A stretch of 64,000 bases of DNA from Calditrichaceae bacterium (lineage in GTDB: Bacteria; Calditrichota; Calditrichia; RBG-13-44-9; J075): positions 1 through 64,000 of the forward strand of contig JABWBP010000004.1 of assembly GCA_013360445.1 (NCBI GenBank), given 5' to 3'. Positions 25,133 to 33,900 of the stretch are shown in pieces (the first letter of the stretch is position 1; every line of letters starts with the position of its first letter). The notes below the pieces were generated by a model. It was not told the origin of the DNA, searched no databases, and saw only the letters and a program-made list of their open reading frames with translations. The translations under genes and the position numbers were made by a program.

Positions 25133-25918
25133 CTAAATCGCTTCGAAAATCAGTTTGATAGCAATGGCCAGGAGCACCAGGGCGTACAATAGTTTCACCC
25201 ATTGGGGCTTGACCCTGCCGGACATAAAATTGCCGCCAAGCTGGGAGCCGATGATCACCGCAATCAACACCACGATGGTCAGCGGCCAGTTGAAGCGCCC
25301 TTCCGCCATGTGGCCCAGGTAACCGGAGAAAGAAGAGAAGGTGACCACGAAGGCAGTGGTAGCGGCGGCCACTTTGGTCTGGTAACCCATCCACATCAGA
25401 ATGGAGGCGATGATGAAGCCGCCGCCCAGCCCCAGCATCCCGCCCATAAATCCGGCAAAGGCACCCGCTCCCCCGCCGATGAGGGAGCGCTTTTTCAGCG
25501 TCATCATGGTTTCCGGCTCCGGCTGCCGGGCGAACAGGGTCATGCGCAGCGCGGCGATGGCCACTGCAGCGGCAAACAATATCAGCAGGGTTTTGACCGG
25601 AACAAATTGCGCCGTGTAAGCGCCAATGGGCGCCGCGATAAAAGCGGCCGCGGCCATGGCCAAACCGCCTTTCCAATCCACCAGTTTGTTGCGGGCGTAG
25701 GGGATTAAAGCCAGCAAGGTATTTAAGCCGTTCAGCAACAGCCCCAGGGGAATAGCCACCTCCTTTACCGGAAACCCCGCCCATTTCAGCACCGGCACAT
25801 AAACCATCCCGCCGCCCAGGCAGTACACCGCATCCGGCTTGCGCTTTTCCATATCGCTGAGCACCGCTTCCAATGCCGGCAGATTGGCGTGTATATCGCT
25901 GAAGAGTGCTATTTTCAT
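25133..25918 (-). CDS. TSUP (TauE/SafE) permease with a metallophosphoesterase N-terminus (chimera)
   Basis: A 261-residue protein. From residue 36 on it is a TauE/SafE sulfite/organosulfur exporter: GGGMVYVPVLKWAGFPVKEVAIPLGLLLNGLNTL, then a second GGMLGLGGGFIIASIL repeat, with about seven TM helices. The first 35 residues instead match the start of a calcineurin-like phosphoesterase (MKIALFSDIHANLPALEAVL, then KPDAVYCLG), including the D-x-H metal motif. The switch is near 25810-25818 in a GGC-rich stretch, and the permease has lost its usual first TM helix. GAGGAG before the ATG belongs to the fused 5' part. Transport function is uncertain. Confidence 0.8.
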   Translation of the reverse strand: MKIALFSDIHANLPALEAVLSDMEKRKPDAVYCLGGGMVYVPVLKWAGFPVKEVAIPLGLLLNGLNTLLALIPYARNKLVDWKGGLAMAAAAFIAAPIGAYTAQFVPVKTLLILFAAAVAIAALRMTLFARQPEPETMMTLKKRSLIGGGAGAFAGFMGGMLGLGGGFIIASILMWMGYQTKVAAATTAFVVTFSSFSGYLGHMAEGRFNWPLTIVVLIAVIIGSQLGGNFMSGRVKPQWVKLLYALVLLAIAIKLIFEAI

Positions 25919-25955
25919 ACGTATTGCTCCTCTAATTTGGTGTATGATAATAAAC

Positions 25956-26078
25956 GGTCATTTGGCTTCGCCGTCATTTGCTGCGCGTCATTCAATTGTC
26001 ATTTGCCTTCGGCGTCATTTAGTAGCCAATGATAAACGAATGACAGCGAAGCTGAATGACGGGCGAAGTCCAAATGAC
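25956..26078. repeat. Imperfect inverted repeat with GTCATTTG units
   Basis: The outer arms, GTCATTTGGCTTCGCCGTCA near 25956 and GACGGGCGAAGTCCAAATGA near 26058, are complementary except for small gaps. Inside are further GTCATT / AATGAC units. It fills the spacer between acr3 and the TSUP gene. It is probably a dispersed repeat; it could also act as a terminator or processing site within the transcript. Confidence 0.55.
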
Positions 26079-26082
26079 TTTT

Positions 26083-27159
26083 TCATCTTTCTTCCTGGCT
26101 GCCCACCGCCGCCGTTTCCGCGGCAAAATATTTCCGCTGGAACCACAGCGCCACGTTTACCAGCATGATCAACACCGGCACCTCCACTAACGGGCCGATG
26201 ACCGTGGCAAACGCCGCCGGGGAGTTGATGCCGAATACCGCGATGGCCACGGCGATGGCCAGCTCGAAATCGTTGCTGCCGGCGGTGAAGGCTACCGTGG
26301 TGGTTTTGGCGTAGGAGGTTCCGATGCGTTTCGCTAAGAAAAAGGTAACAAAAAACATGAACGCAAAATAGATGGTGTAGGGAATCGCCACCCGGATGAC
26401 GTCCAGCGGCAGTTCGATGATCTTTTCCCCCTTCAGGGAGAACATCACAAAAATAGTAAAGAGCAAGGCAATGGGGGTCAACAGGGAGATTTTGGGAATG
26501 AAACGCTTGAAATACCATTCATCGCCTTTGGTTTTGCGCAGGATGGCGCTGGACAGCAAACCTGCAAGAAAGGGAATGCCCAGGTAAATCAGCACAGTGA
26601 CGGCGATTTCCCCGATGGAGACATCGACAATCGCCCCGCTCAGCCCGAACAAGGGCGGCAGGATGGTGATGAACACGTAGGCGTACACCGAATAGAGAAA
26701 CACCTGGAAAATGGCGTTGAATGCCACCAGGCCGGCAGCTAATTCCGAGTCGCCTTTGGCCAGGTCGTTCCATACCAGCACCATGGCGATGCAGCGCGCC
26801 AGGCCCACCAAAATTACCCCTACCATCATCTCCGGCTTATCCGGCAGCAGGATGATTGCCAGGATGAACATCACCAGCGGGCCGACGATCCAGTTTTGCA
26901 CCAGGGAGATGGCGAGCAGGCGCAGGTTGCGGAAAACTTTCGGGAGTTGCTCATAGCGAACTTTTGCCAGGGGCGGGTACATCATCAGGATTAACCCGAT
27001 GGCGATGGGAATGTTGGTGGTGCCCACGGCCATGGTGTCCCAGAAACCGGCGATGGCCGGCGCCAGGTATCCCAGGAACACCCCGGCGAACATGGTCAGA
27101 AAAATCCACAGGGTTAAATATCGGTCGAAAAAAGACAATCGTTTGGAGATGGCTGGCAT
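26083..27159 (-). CDS. acr3: Acr3-family arsenite efflux transporter
   Basis: A 358-residue membrane protein with about ten TM helices and clear Acr3 signatures: [45 protein letters not shown] (with the essential Cys) and [21 protein letters not shown]. It exports arsenite (and usually antimonite) using the proton gradient, removing the product of ArsC. The AAGGA site lies before the ATG. The 120-bp spacer upstream holds an ACGCATTACG-type inverted repeat. Confidence 0.95.
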   Translation of the reverse strand: MPAISKRLSFFDRYLTLWIFLTMFAGVFLGYLAPAIAGFWDTMAVGTTNIPIAIGLILMMYPPLAKVRYEQLPKVFRNLRLLAISLVQNWIVGPLVMFILAIILLPDKPEMMVGVILVGLARCIAMVLVWNDLAKGDSELAAGLVAFNAIFQVFLYSVYAYVFITILPPLFGLSGAIVDVSIGEIAVTVLIYLGIPFLAGLLSSAILRKTKGDEWYFKRFIPKISLLTPIALLFTIFVMFSLKGEKIIELPLDVIRVAIPYTIYFAFMFFVTFFLAKRIGTSYAKTTTVAFTAGSNDFELAIAVAIAVFGINSPAAFATVIGPLVEVPVLIMLVNVALWFQRKYFAAETAAVGSQEER

Positions 27160-27195
27160 GGTTGTGTCCTTCTAGCGGTTAATTGTTTGTTCTTA

Positions 27196-27275
27196 ACATA
27201 ATGCGTAAAACGTAATGCGTAAAACAACAGAATACGCAATACGCCCACCAGTTACGCATTACGTTTTACGTATTA
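27196..27275. repeat. ACGCATTACG-type inverted repeat between trx and acr3
   Basis: AATGCGTAAAACGTAATGCG-type sequence at about 27201-27226 is complementary to GTTACGCATTACGTTTTACG at 27250-27269. Related sequences recur at 60320-60370 and 60520-60545, in front of tex. This looks like a dispersed repeat family; no gene is present. Confidence 0.55.
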
Positions 27276-27279
27276 CGCT

Positions 27280-27525
27280 CTACTTATTCGCATCCGCCAG
27301 CCAGTGCGCCAGGGTATGCTTGGTGGGAATTTTGCCCATACTCAGCACCTTGCCGTTCACGATCAGGGCCGGGGTCATAAAAACGCCGAGGTCGGCAAAC
27401 TTCTTCACGTCGGTGACTTTTTCGATGTTGGCGTCGAGGTTTTGCTCGGCGGCCACGTTAAAGCAGAGTTTCTCCAATGTCTCGCAGTTGATGCAGCCGG
27501 GCCCCACAACTTGAATATGCAACAT
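27280..27525 (-). CDS. Small thioredoxin-like protein (CINC) of the ars cluster
   Basis: An 81-residue thioredoxin_3-type protein (MLHIQVVGPGCINCETLEKL) with the CINC redox motif and the cis-Pro region GVFMTPALIVNGKVL. It lies 2 bp after arsC. ArsC of this type is regenerated by thioredoxin, so this protein is a plausible dedicated reductant. The ATG at 27525 has AAAGGAG eight bases upstream; the TTG two codons earlier is too close to it. Confidence 0.87.
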   Translation of the reverse strand: MLHIQVVGPGCINCETLEKLCFNVAAEQNLDANIEKVTDVKKFADLGVFMTPALIVNGKVLSMGKIPTKHTLAHWLADANK

Positions 27526-27527
27526 GG

Positions 27528-27959
27528 TCAATACTCCTTTGGTTTGATTTTATCATTATAAAACTGCTGAAAACGCTCCCGGATTTCATCGCGGATGCGG
27601 CGGAATTCGAAGAGAATTTCTTCCTCGCTGCCCCTCGCCTCGGCGGGATCGTCAAAACCAAGGTGCAGGGTTTCCTTCACATCGCCCATGAACACCGGGC
27701 AGGTTTCTCTGGCGTTGTCGCACACGGTGATGACGTAATCGAACGCTCTATCCAGGAACCGGTCCACGTTCTTGGGATACCCGCCGCCGATGTCGATGCC
27801 GAGCTCCTGCATCACCTGAATCGCCTTCGGATGCACTCGCGAAGAGGGGTTGGTTCCCGCCGAATGCACCTCCAGCGCGTGATCGAATGATTTCAGAAAT
27901 CCCTCCGCCATCTGGCTGCGGCAGGAATTCCCGGTGCATAAAATCAATATATTGGGCAT
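27528..27959 (-). CDS. arsC: Thioredoxin-coupled arsenate reductase
   Basis: A 143-residue low-molecular-weight phosphatase-fold ArsC. The P-loop CTGNSCRS has nucleophile C8, and the resolving cysteines C80 and C87 are in VITVCDNARETCPVF. They match C10/C82/C89 of the Staphylococcus enzyme. It reduces arsenate to arsenite with electrons from thioredoxin. AGGAG precedes the ATG. It is followed within 2 bp by a small thioredoxin gene and then by acr3. Confidence 0.95.
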   Translation of the reverse strand: MPNILILCTGNSCRSQMAEGFLKSFDHALEVHSAGTNPSSRVHPKAIQVMQELGIDIGGGYPKNVDRFLDRAFDYVITVCDNARETCPVFMGDVKETLHLGFDDPAEARGSEEEILFEFRRIRDEIRERFQQFYNDKIKPKEY

Positions 27960-28092
27960 CGTTTTCTCCTCTGTTTATTGAATGAATACAAACCCGGAGT
28001 GCAAAGCTGAAGCTTTGCACTTTTCCTTCGGGTAATTCCGTGCAGCTTGCAAAACTGAAGTTTTGCTCCAAAGGAGCCACCTTGAGGCATTC

Positions 28093-29394
28093 CTAAAAAA
28101 TCGCTCCGTACACCAGTCCGCTGAGGGTGGCCATGAGCACCACCAGGGATATGAATACCACGGTTTTCTGCGTTCCGATGATGCTGCGAATCACCAACAT
28201 ATTGGGCAGAGAAAGCGCCGGGCCGGCTAACAGCAGCGCCAGCGCGGGGCCTTTTCCCATCCCGCTGTTGATCAATCCCTGCAAGATGGGCACTTCCGTC
28301 AGGGTGGCGAAATACATGAACGCGCCCACAATCGCGGCGAAAAAATTGGCGAACAGGGAATTGCCGCCCACCACCCCGGAAATCCAGTGATTGGGAATGA
28401 CGCCCTGCCCGCCTTCTGCGGTGCCCAGCAAAAATCCGGCAACCAGAACCCCGGCGCCTAAAAGCGGCATGATCTGTTTGGTGAAATCCCAGGACTGGTG
28501 CATCCAGTCCTGCGGCTCCCCCGGTGAGACGGAAATGATAACGCTGAGCGCGATGACGCCCACCGTAAACGGAATCAGCGGGTTATGGGAAAACAGCGCC
28601 ACAGAAGCCGCGACCGGCAGTGCGCCCAACCCCACCAGCCAGAGTTTGATTTTCAGGATATAATGCAGGGAAAAGGCCAGCAGCAATGCCGCGATTCCCA
28701 CCAGCCACCATTTGATTTGATAGATTTGATAAAAAAGCCCGCTTTGGGTATCCGGTTTTCCCCAGGTGGCAAAAATCAGCATGGTCACCAGCACAAAAAA
28801 GTGAAATACGGTTTGCCAGAGCGGTCGCGCGTCCGGGTCTTCCGGCATGGCCAACTGCCCGGCAACTTTCGCCGCCTCCTCTTTGCGGTAGATATAGTGC
28901 ATCGCCAGACCGATGACCACGCTGAACAACACTGCGCCGGCTACCCGGGCAACGCCCAATTCCAACCCTAAGATACGGGCGGTAAGGATAATCGCTAAGA
29001 TATTGATCGCCGGGCCGGAGTAGAGGAAGGCAATGGCCGGTCCCAGCCCAGCCCCGCGTTTGTGAATGCCTGAAAATAGCGGCAGCACCGTGCAGGAGCA
29101 CACCGCTAAAATGGTTCCCGACACCGAGGCCACTGTGTAAGACAACCACTTCTTCGCCGCCGCGCCAAAATATTTAATTACCGCCGCCTGGCTGACGAAT
29201 ACCGCGATGGCCCCGGCAATAAAAAACGCCGGAACCAGGCAGAGCAGCACGTGCTCCTGCGCGTACCACTTTACCAGGGCAAATGCGGACAGGAGCGCCT
29301 CCTGAAAGCGAGCGTCGCCGAGGGGTAAAAAATACGCCAGCAGGAAAAATCCTGAAATCCACAGGAAAGTTTTGTACTCTTCGCGCCAGTTCAT
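28093..29394 (-). CDS. ArsP/DUF318-type permease
   Basis: A 433-residue membrane protein of the PF03773 group, about ten TM helices in two halves. The signatures are VCSCTVLPLFSGIHKRGAGLGPAIAFLYSGPAINI and LTEVPILQGLINSGMGKGPALALLLAGPALSLPNMLV. Relatives export trivalent organoarsenicals, while others are linked to metals or sulfur; the ArsR/ArsC/Acr3 context favours arsenicals. A near copy of the arsR operator lies 85 bp upstream. AAAGGA precedes the ATG. The spacer to arsC (27960-28092) holds GTGCAAAGCT/AGCTTTGCAC hairpins. Confidence 0.87.
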   Translation of the reverse strand: MNWREEYKTFLWISGFFLLAYFLPLGDARFQEALLSAFALVKWYAQEHVLLCLVPAFFIAGAIAVFVSQAAVIKYFGAAAKKWLSYTVASVSGTILAVCSCTVLPLFSGIHKRGAGLGPAIAFLYSGPAINILAIILTARILGLELGVARVAGAVLFSVVIGLAMHYIYRKEEAAKVAGQLAMPEDPDARPLWQTVFHFFVLVTMLIFATWGKPDTQSGLFYQIYQIKWWLVGIAALLLAFSLHYILKIKLWLVGLGALPVAASVALFSHNPLIPFTVGVIALSVIISVSPGEPQDWMHQSWDFTKQIMPLLGAGVLVAGFLLGTAEGGQGVIPNHWISGVVGGNSLFANFFAAIVGAFMYFATLTEVPILQGLINSGMGKGPALALLLAGPALSLPNMLVIRSIIGTQKTVVFISLVVLMATLSGLVYGAIF

Positions 29395-29411
29395 GTTTAT
29401 ATCCTTTTGGG

Positions 29412-29475
29412 GGAGTGCAAAGTTTCAGCTTTGCAGGGTTCTTCGGCTCCCGGCAAAGCTGAAGCTTTGCACTCC
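29412..29475. repeat. 23-bp inverted repeat (GGAGTGCAAAG family)
   Basis: The left arm 29412-29434 (GGAGTGCAAAG, then CAGCTTTGC) and right arm 29453-29475 (GCAAAGCTGAAG, then TTTGCACTCC) pair with one mismatch. A shorter relative (GTGCAAAGCTGAAGCTTTGC) starts at about 28000, on the other side of the permease gene. It is followed directly by the second ArsR-like operator. A dispersed repeat or terminator/attenuator of the arsR transcript. Confidence 0.65.
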
Positions 29476-29478
29476 TTG

Positions 29479-29499
29479 TTTCGCCAATCAACGAAATGA
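29479..29499. promoter_or_regulatory. ArsR-type operator 2, upstream of the permease gene
   Basis: TTTCGCCAATCAACGAAATG (first 20 bases) is an imperfect palindrome (TTTCG, 8 bases, CGAAA). It matches, inverted and with one mismatch, the sequence upstream of arsR at 29878-29899. Its position between arsR and the permease suggests an internal promoter controlled by the same ArsR. Confidence 0.7.
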
Positions 29500-29522
29500 A
29501 TAGGGCAAAAAAATTTTCTGCG

Positions 29523-29867
29523 CTACACCCCGCAAATGGCGTTGCGGTCCACCGATTTCACTTTTTCGGCGTCCTGCCGGATGATGGCGTCATCGGGCAG
29601 CCATTTTTCCAGCAGGGGCAGCAGCTTGCTGACGTGGGGGTCGGCGGCGGGGTGGTTCAAGTAGTAATTCACCCATTTGCCATCCTTTTCGTCGAGAATG
29701 AGATCGCTGTCCCGTAAAATGGAGAGGTGTTTGGATACGGTGGAAGTCGCTAATTGCAATACCTCGGTAATCTCGCAGACGCACAGGGGCCGGATTTGCA
29801 GCATCTTGATGATGCGCAGCCGGTTGGGATCGGACAGGGCTTTGAAAATTTTGACCACCTCGCGCAT
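29523..29867 (-). CDS. arsR: ArsR-family metalloregulator
   Basis: A 114-residue winged-helix repressor: ALSDPNRLRIIKMLQ, the metal-sensing pair CVC in RPLCVCEITEVLQ (as in the ELCVCDL site of classic ArsR), recognition helix STVSKHLSILRDSD and wing DGKWVNYYLN. A third Cys is in the C-terminal AICGV. It should release DNA on binding As(III). It heads the minus-strand ars/thiol cluster. The start ATG has a weak ribosome-binding site. Confidence 0.94.
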   Translation of the reverse strand: MREVVKIFKALSDPNRLRIIKMLQIRPLCVCEITEVLQLATSTVSKHLSILRDSDLILDEKDGKWVNYYLNHPAADPHVSKLLPLLEKWLPDDAIIRQDAEKVKSVDRNAICGV

Positions 29868-29877
29868 TTTGCGTCTT

Positions 29878-29899
29878 TCATTTCGTTGATTAGCGAAAT
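29878..29899. promoter_or_regulatory. ArsR-type operator 1, upstream of arsR
   Basis: TTTCGTTGATTAGCGAAA (29881-29898) is an imperfect palindrome 14 bp before the arsR start codon. Its reverse complement recurs with a single mismatch at 29479-29499. Position and repetition indicate autoregulation by ArsR. Confidence 0.72.
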
Positions 29900-29974
29900 A
29901 TATTTCTACTTATCGGAAAGCGCAAGGATTAAAAAAACGCACAGCGCAACCGGAATCCTTATTCGTATCCGGTC

Positions 29975-30904
29975 TCACTGCTGCGCCGGCGCTATTACCA
30001 CTTCCGCCAGCACCGGAAAATGATCCGAGGCCCAACCTTCCTCCCAACGCTCCGCTAAAATGCCGTGCCGGAGCACTCTCAGTTGCGGTTTCACAAATAT
30101 ATAGTCAATCCGGCCCGGTGTGGGAGTGGGATTGAAACCGTTAAAAGTCGCCAGGGGACCGTGGTGGGCTGTTTGGGACAAATACCGGCAATCGAAAATT
30201 CGTTTTTGCGGATCGGCCGTCGCGCTTCGCCCGCTCAGGATGCGGTACACTTCCGAATCCTCCCGGGCGTTAAAATCGCCGCAGATCACCGCGGGAAAGT
30301 CCCCGGCGATCTCGGCAATCTTCGCCAGCAGCAATTTGGCGCTCTCCACCCGGGCGGTATCCCCGGCGTGATCGAAGTGGGTGTTGAAGAGGTAAAAAAC
30401 CGCCCCGGAAACCTTCTCCCGGAATTTTCCCCAGGTGACCACGCGGTTGCAAGCGGCATCCCACCCGAGTTTTCCGGCGACCATGGGGGTTTCCGAGAGC
30501 CAGAAAGTGGATTGCGCCAGCACTTCAACGCGCTCCAGGCGATAAAACACCGGGGAGAATTCCCCCGCTTCTTTGCCATCGTCGCGCCCCACCCCGAACC
30601 AGCCGTATTCCGGCAGCGCCTCTGCCAGATAATCGATTTGGGATTTCAGCGCCTCCTGCATTCCCACAATGTCCGCCCCGTGAAAACGCACCGTGCTCGC
30701 CACCCGTTCCTTGCGATTCGCCCAGGCGTTGGCGCCGTCCGCGGGATTGTCGAAACGAATGTTGAAGGTCATTACCCGCAGGGAATTGCTCCCCTGTTCG
30801 ATGTTTGGCGGATCGCCGGAGCGCGGCGGGCTTCCTGCGGCAACGGTGAAAAAAAGAAGCGCCGACAGGCAAGCCGGGATTAATATGTGATGAAAGTTTG
30901 GCAT
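29975..30904 (-). CDS. Exported endonuclease/exonuclease/phosphatase (EEP) family protein
   Basis: A 309-residue secreted hydrolase with signal peptide, then an EEP domain: LRVMTFNIRFDN, GADIVGMQEALKSQ (metal-binding Glu), YLFNTHFDHAG, VICGDFNARED (catalytic D-x-N) and the C-terminal GRIDYIFVK and ASDHFPVLAEV (catalytic His). Relatives in polysaccharide loci are often annotated as phosphodiesterases; substrate unknown. The GGAGG site is 18 bases from the ATG, separated by a run of 11 C (minus strand), which is unusual. It is the last gene of the glucan block. Confidence 0.88.
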   Translation of the reverse strand: MPNFHHILIPACLSALLFFTVAAGSPPRSGDPPNIEQGSNSLRVMTFNIRFDNPADGANAWANRKERVASTVRFHGADIVGMQEALKSQIDYLAEALPEYGWFGVGRDDGKEAGEFSPVFYRLERVEVLAQSTFWLSETPMVAGKLGWDAACNRVVTWGKFREKVSGAVFYLFNTHFDHAGDTARVESAKLLLAKIAEIAGDFPAVICGDFNAREDSEVYRILSGRSATADPQKRIFDCRYLSQTAHHGPLATFNGFNPTPTPGRIDYIFVKPQLRVLRHGILAERWEEGWASDHFPVLAEVVIAPAQQ

Positions 30905-30915
30905 GGGGGGGGGGG
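30905..30915. repeat. 11-bp G/C homopolymer between the ribosome-binding site and start codon
   Basis: Eleven G on the plus strand (C on the coding strand) directly before the start codon of the EEP gene. The ribosome-binding GGAGG is at 30923-30927. Changes in tract length would alter spacing and hence translation. Confidence 0.8.
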
Positions 30916-30954
30916 TTGGTTTCCTCCGTTTTGTTTAAGGTCTTTAGCCCGCGC

Positions 30955-33900
30955 TTATTCGATTTTGATTTTCCAGATCGAATACCCTCCCTTTCCGCCG
31001 TTTTCTAAGCAGTCAACCCGGAGGTATTGCGCTGAGAGATTTTGAAGAGGGATTTTGAGGATTTGTGATTCGGAAGCGCTGATCCTGCGGAACAGGTTCC
31101 AGCGCCGGTTGTCATCCGAGGTATGGATCTCCACCGAGCGGGGAAAGACCACGTCGCCGGCGACGATCAGTTGGTGAAGTTGAATGCGCTTCCCCAAATC
31201 CATCCGGATCCATTGCGGTTTTTGAATGCGCCCGCCCCAGTGGATTTCCAGGCTTCCATTGCCGGGATCGTGAATTTCGCCGGAAGAGCTTTGCAGGTGG
31301 GCGATATAGGGAGAGGATGGGGAAATTTTTTGCCGGATTTCCCGCTGGTATGCGCCCTGTTCCGCATAGTGAGCGAGCAAATTGCGAAAATATTGCTCCG
31401 CCGCCGGATCGTAGCGCCGTCTGTAAAGTTCCGGGAAAGAGGCTTCCGGCCGCTCTGACGATTGCAGCCCGGCAGGGAGCAGCCGTCCGCGCACCTGAAT
31501 CCGCGAAATAACCACCCAGCCTTTTCCGCGGGGAATTTCCATTACTGCCGGGACCCGTAGAGAGAGATGGCAGCGGGCCGGCGCGTTATAAGGCGCGGTC
31601 GGGCGCACGTTGTGCCGGCTGACGATTTCCCCCCCCAATCCGCCGTTGAACATCCGCAAATGCTCCGGCTCGATTCCATTCCACAGGAAATGGGAGGGAT
31701 TCTCCGGAAAAACGTAAGAATCATACCCCCCGCGCTCTTCATCCCGCCGCGGTTGAACCACAAGGTCCAAATCTTTTAAAAGCGGAAAACGCGCTTCCGA
31801 AGCTGCTCCTGATTCCGGCTCCTGCACGATTACCACCCCGCCGTTTTCCACAAAATGCGTCAATCGGCGAACGGCCGCGGAATCCAGCCCGGCAATGGCG
31901 CTGCCGTTGATGAGCACCAGCCGGGCGTTCTCAATCCCTTCCGCCAGGGAGCGCGGCGCAACGCCGGATTTTTCCAGAAACCGTTGAATTTCCTGCGAAG
32001 GATCGTTATCCAGTAATACCAGCGAAGGTAATTTCCCTACAAGCGACCATTCAACCGGCGCAAAAACGAAAACCGGTTTCTCACTGCGGGCGATTTCCGC
32101 CCCTTGCTTATTAAGAATACCGGCGCGCAGGGTATAATTCCCCGGTTTGGGCGGAAACGCCAACTTCAGGGGAAGGACGCGATGCTCCCCGTCTTCCAGG
32201 GAAAAGATTTCCTCAATAATCGGAAGGGCTTCACCGGGCAAAAATTCTACCTGAACGCGAACGGTTTGCTCCGACCCGGTATCATTGAACAAATAGATGT
32301 TTATCGCCCGCTGCTCCCCGGCTAAAAAGTGGCGATCCCACAATTCGATGCTAACGCCCAGGGGTGAAAAAGCGTTCTTCAACGCCGCCAGAACGGGCTT
32401 CGGCTTCAATTCCGCCAGTTTTCCTGAGAACCAGTTGGCGGTCATGCCGCCGTCGCAGCTCAAATACACAAAGGGCATGATCCCGTCGATATCCAGCCTC
32501 CGCCACAACTCGGTCAGCTCGGAAATCAGGAAAGCCTGGTGGGTTAGCAGCATCTCTTTGGCGGGATTGCGCCCCAGCCAGCGTTCCATTACGATTTGCG
32601 TCAGCGGCGTGGGGTTCCCCGCGCTGTCTAACCACCACCAGTTGTATTCGTTGACCATCACCGGCGTGCTGCTGTTCTGCAAATCGAAAATAGAGCGGGA
32701 ATAACCGAACTTCTCCCCGTTCAGCACCGGGCCCAGGGAGTAGATATAGGGATGGTCTTCCCCGAAATCCACCATCTCCCAGGGACGGGTGGGATCGATT
32801 TCCGCTTTCAGCCGGGGAACGATCTCTTTGGTAATGCAGGAATCTTCCGATTCGTTCAGGGGATCCCAGATGATAATGCTGGGGTGATGCCCATGCTCCT
32901 TCAGCCAGGCGCGGAATTCTTTTTCGATCTGCTCCGCCGTTCCGGTGCTGGTCCAGAACATCCATTCATCCTGCAAAAGAATGCCGTATTCATCTGCGAG
33001 GTCGTACCAGCGGTTGTAGGCTCTTCCCAGGTGGAAGCGGAAGAAGCACATATTGTGCTCGCGAGGAATGTCGATAAACGCTTTTTTTACCCATTCCATG
33101 TCCCAGGGCAGGGCGCCGCGCCGGGGATCGTTGAGCAGGCGGTGAAAAGGGATATTGCCGCCTAACAGCCGGCGGCGTTTTCCGTTGAGGTAAAAATGCC
33201 GCCCGCGAACCTCGAAGCGGCGCATTCCGAAGGTAAGCTCCCGTTGATGGCAAACCTGCTCCCGGTGTACCAATGATACTTCCAGGACATATAAGAACGG
33301 GTTTTCCGGCGACCAGGGAGTGAAATCCGGCAACGCTATTTCCGAATCCAGCGCCGCGGTCGATCGGGCGGGTACCTGAAGGTTAAAAGGCGGGCAGGTT
33401 GTTGCGATGCGATCGTTTTTCTTTTCCCTGACGCGGTACTGCACCGCAAAAAGCTGCTCTTTTTCAGAAAAATTTTCAATCTCCGAATGCAGGCGGATCT
33501 TACCCTCGGCGAGATCGGGAATGATGCGGGTCCATTCCACCCGCCCCGTACCGTAGAGGTGCAGCCACACGTCTCCCCAGATGCCGGGAATCCAGGCGAT
33601 CTTTTCGAAATCCTGCCCCGCTGCGGCATGTTCCGGCAGGGTATGCTTCGCGCCGACCCGCACTAACAGTTCGTTCTCGCCGGCGCTGTTGATAAATGGA
33701 GTCAGGTCGAACTCCTGGCTGGTGTAACAGGGGATATCGCCGCCGATTTTATGGTTATTCAACCAGATTTCGGTTCCGTATTGCACCTGCTCCAGTTGCA
33801 GGTAAACTTTTTCGAACTGCACCTGATCCGGCAGGCTAAAAACAGTGCGATACCAAAAATAATCGTATTTCTCCCAGGATAATTCCGGTTCGGCTGCATC

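Noticed and set aside
25133-25240. The TSUP gene as a functional phosphoesterase
   Set aside because: Only the first 35 residues match the phosphoesterase fold; the remaining metal ligands are absent.
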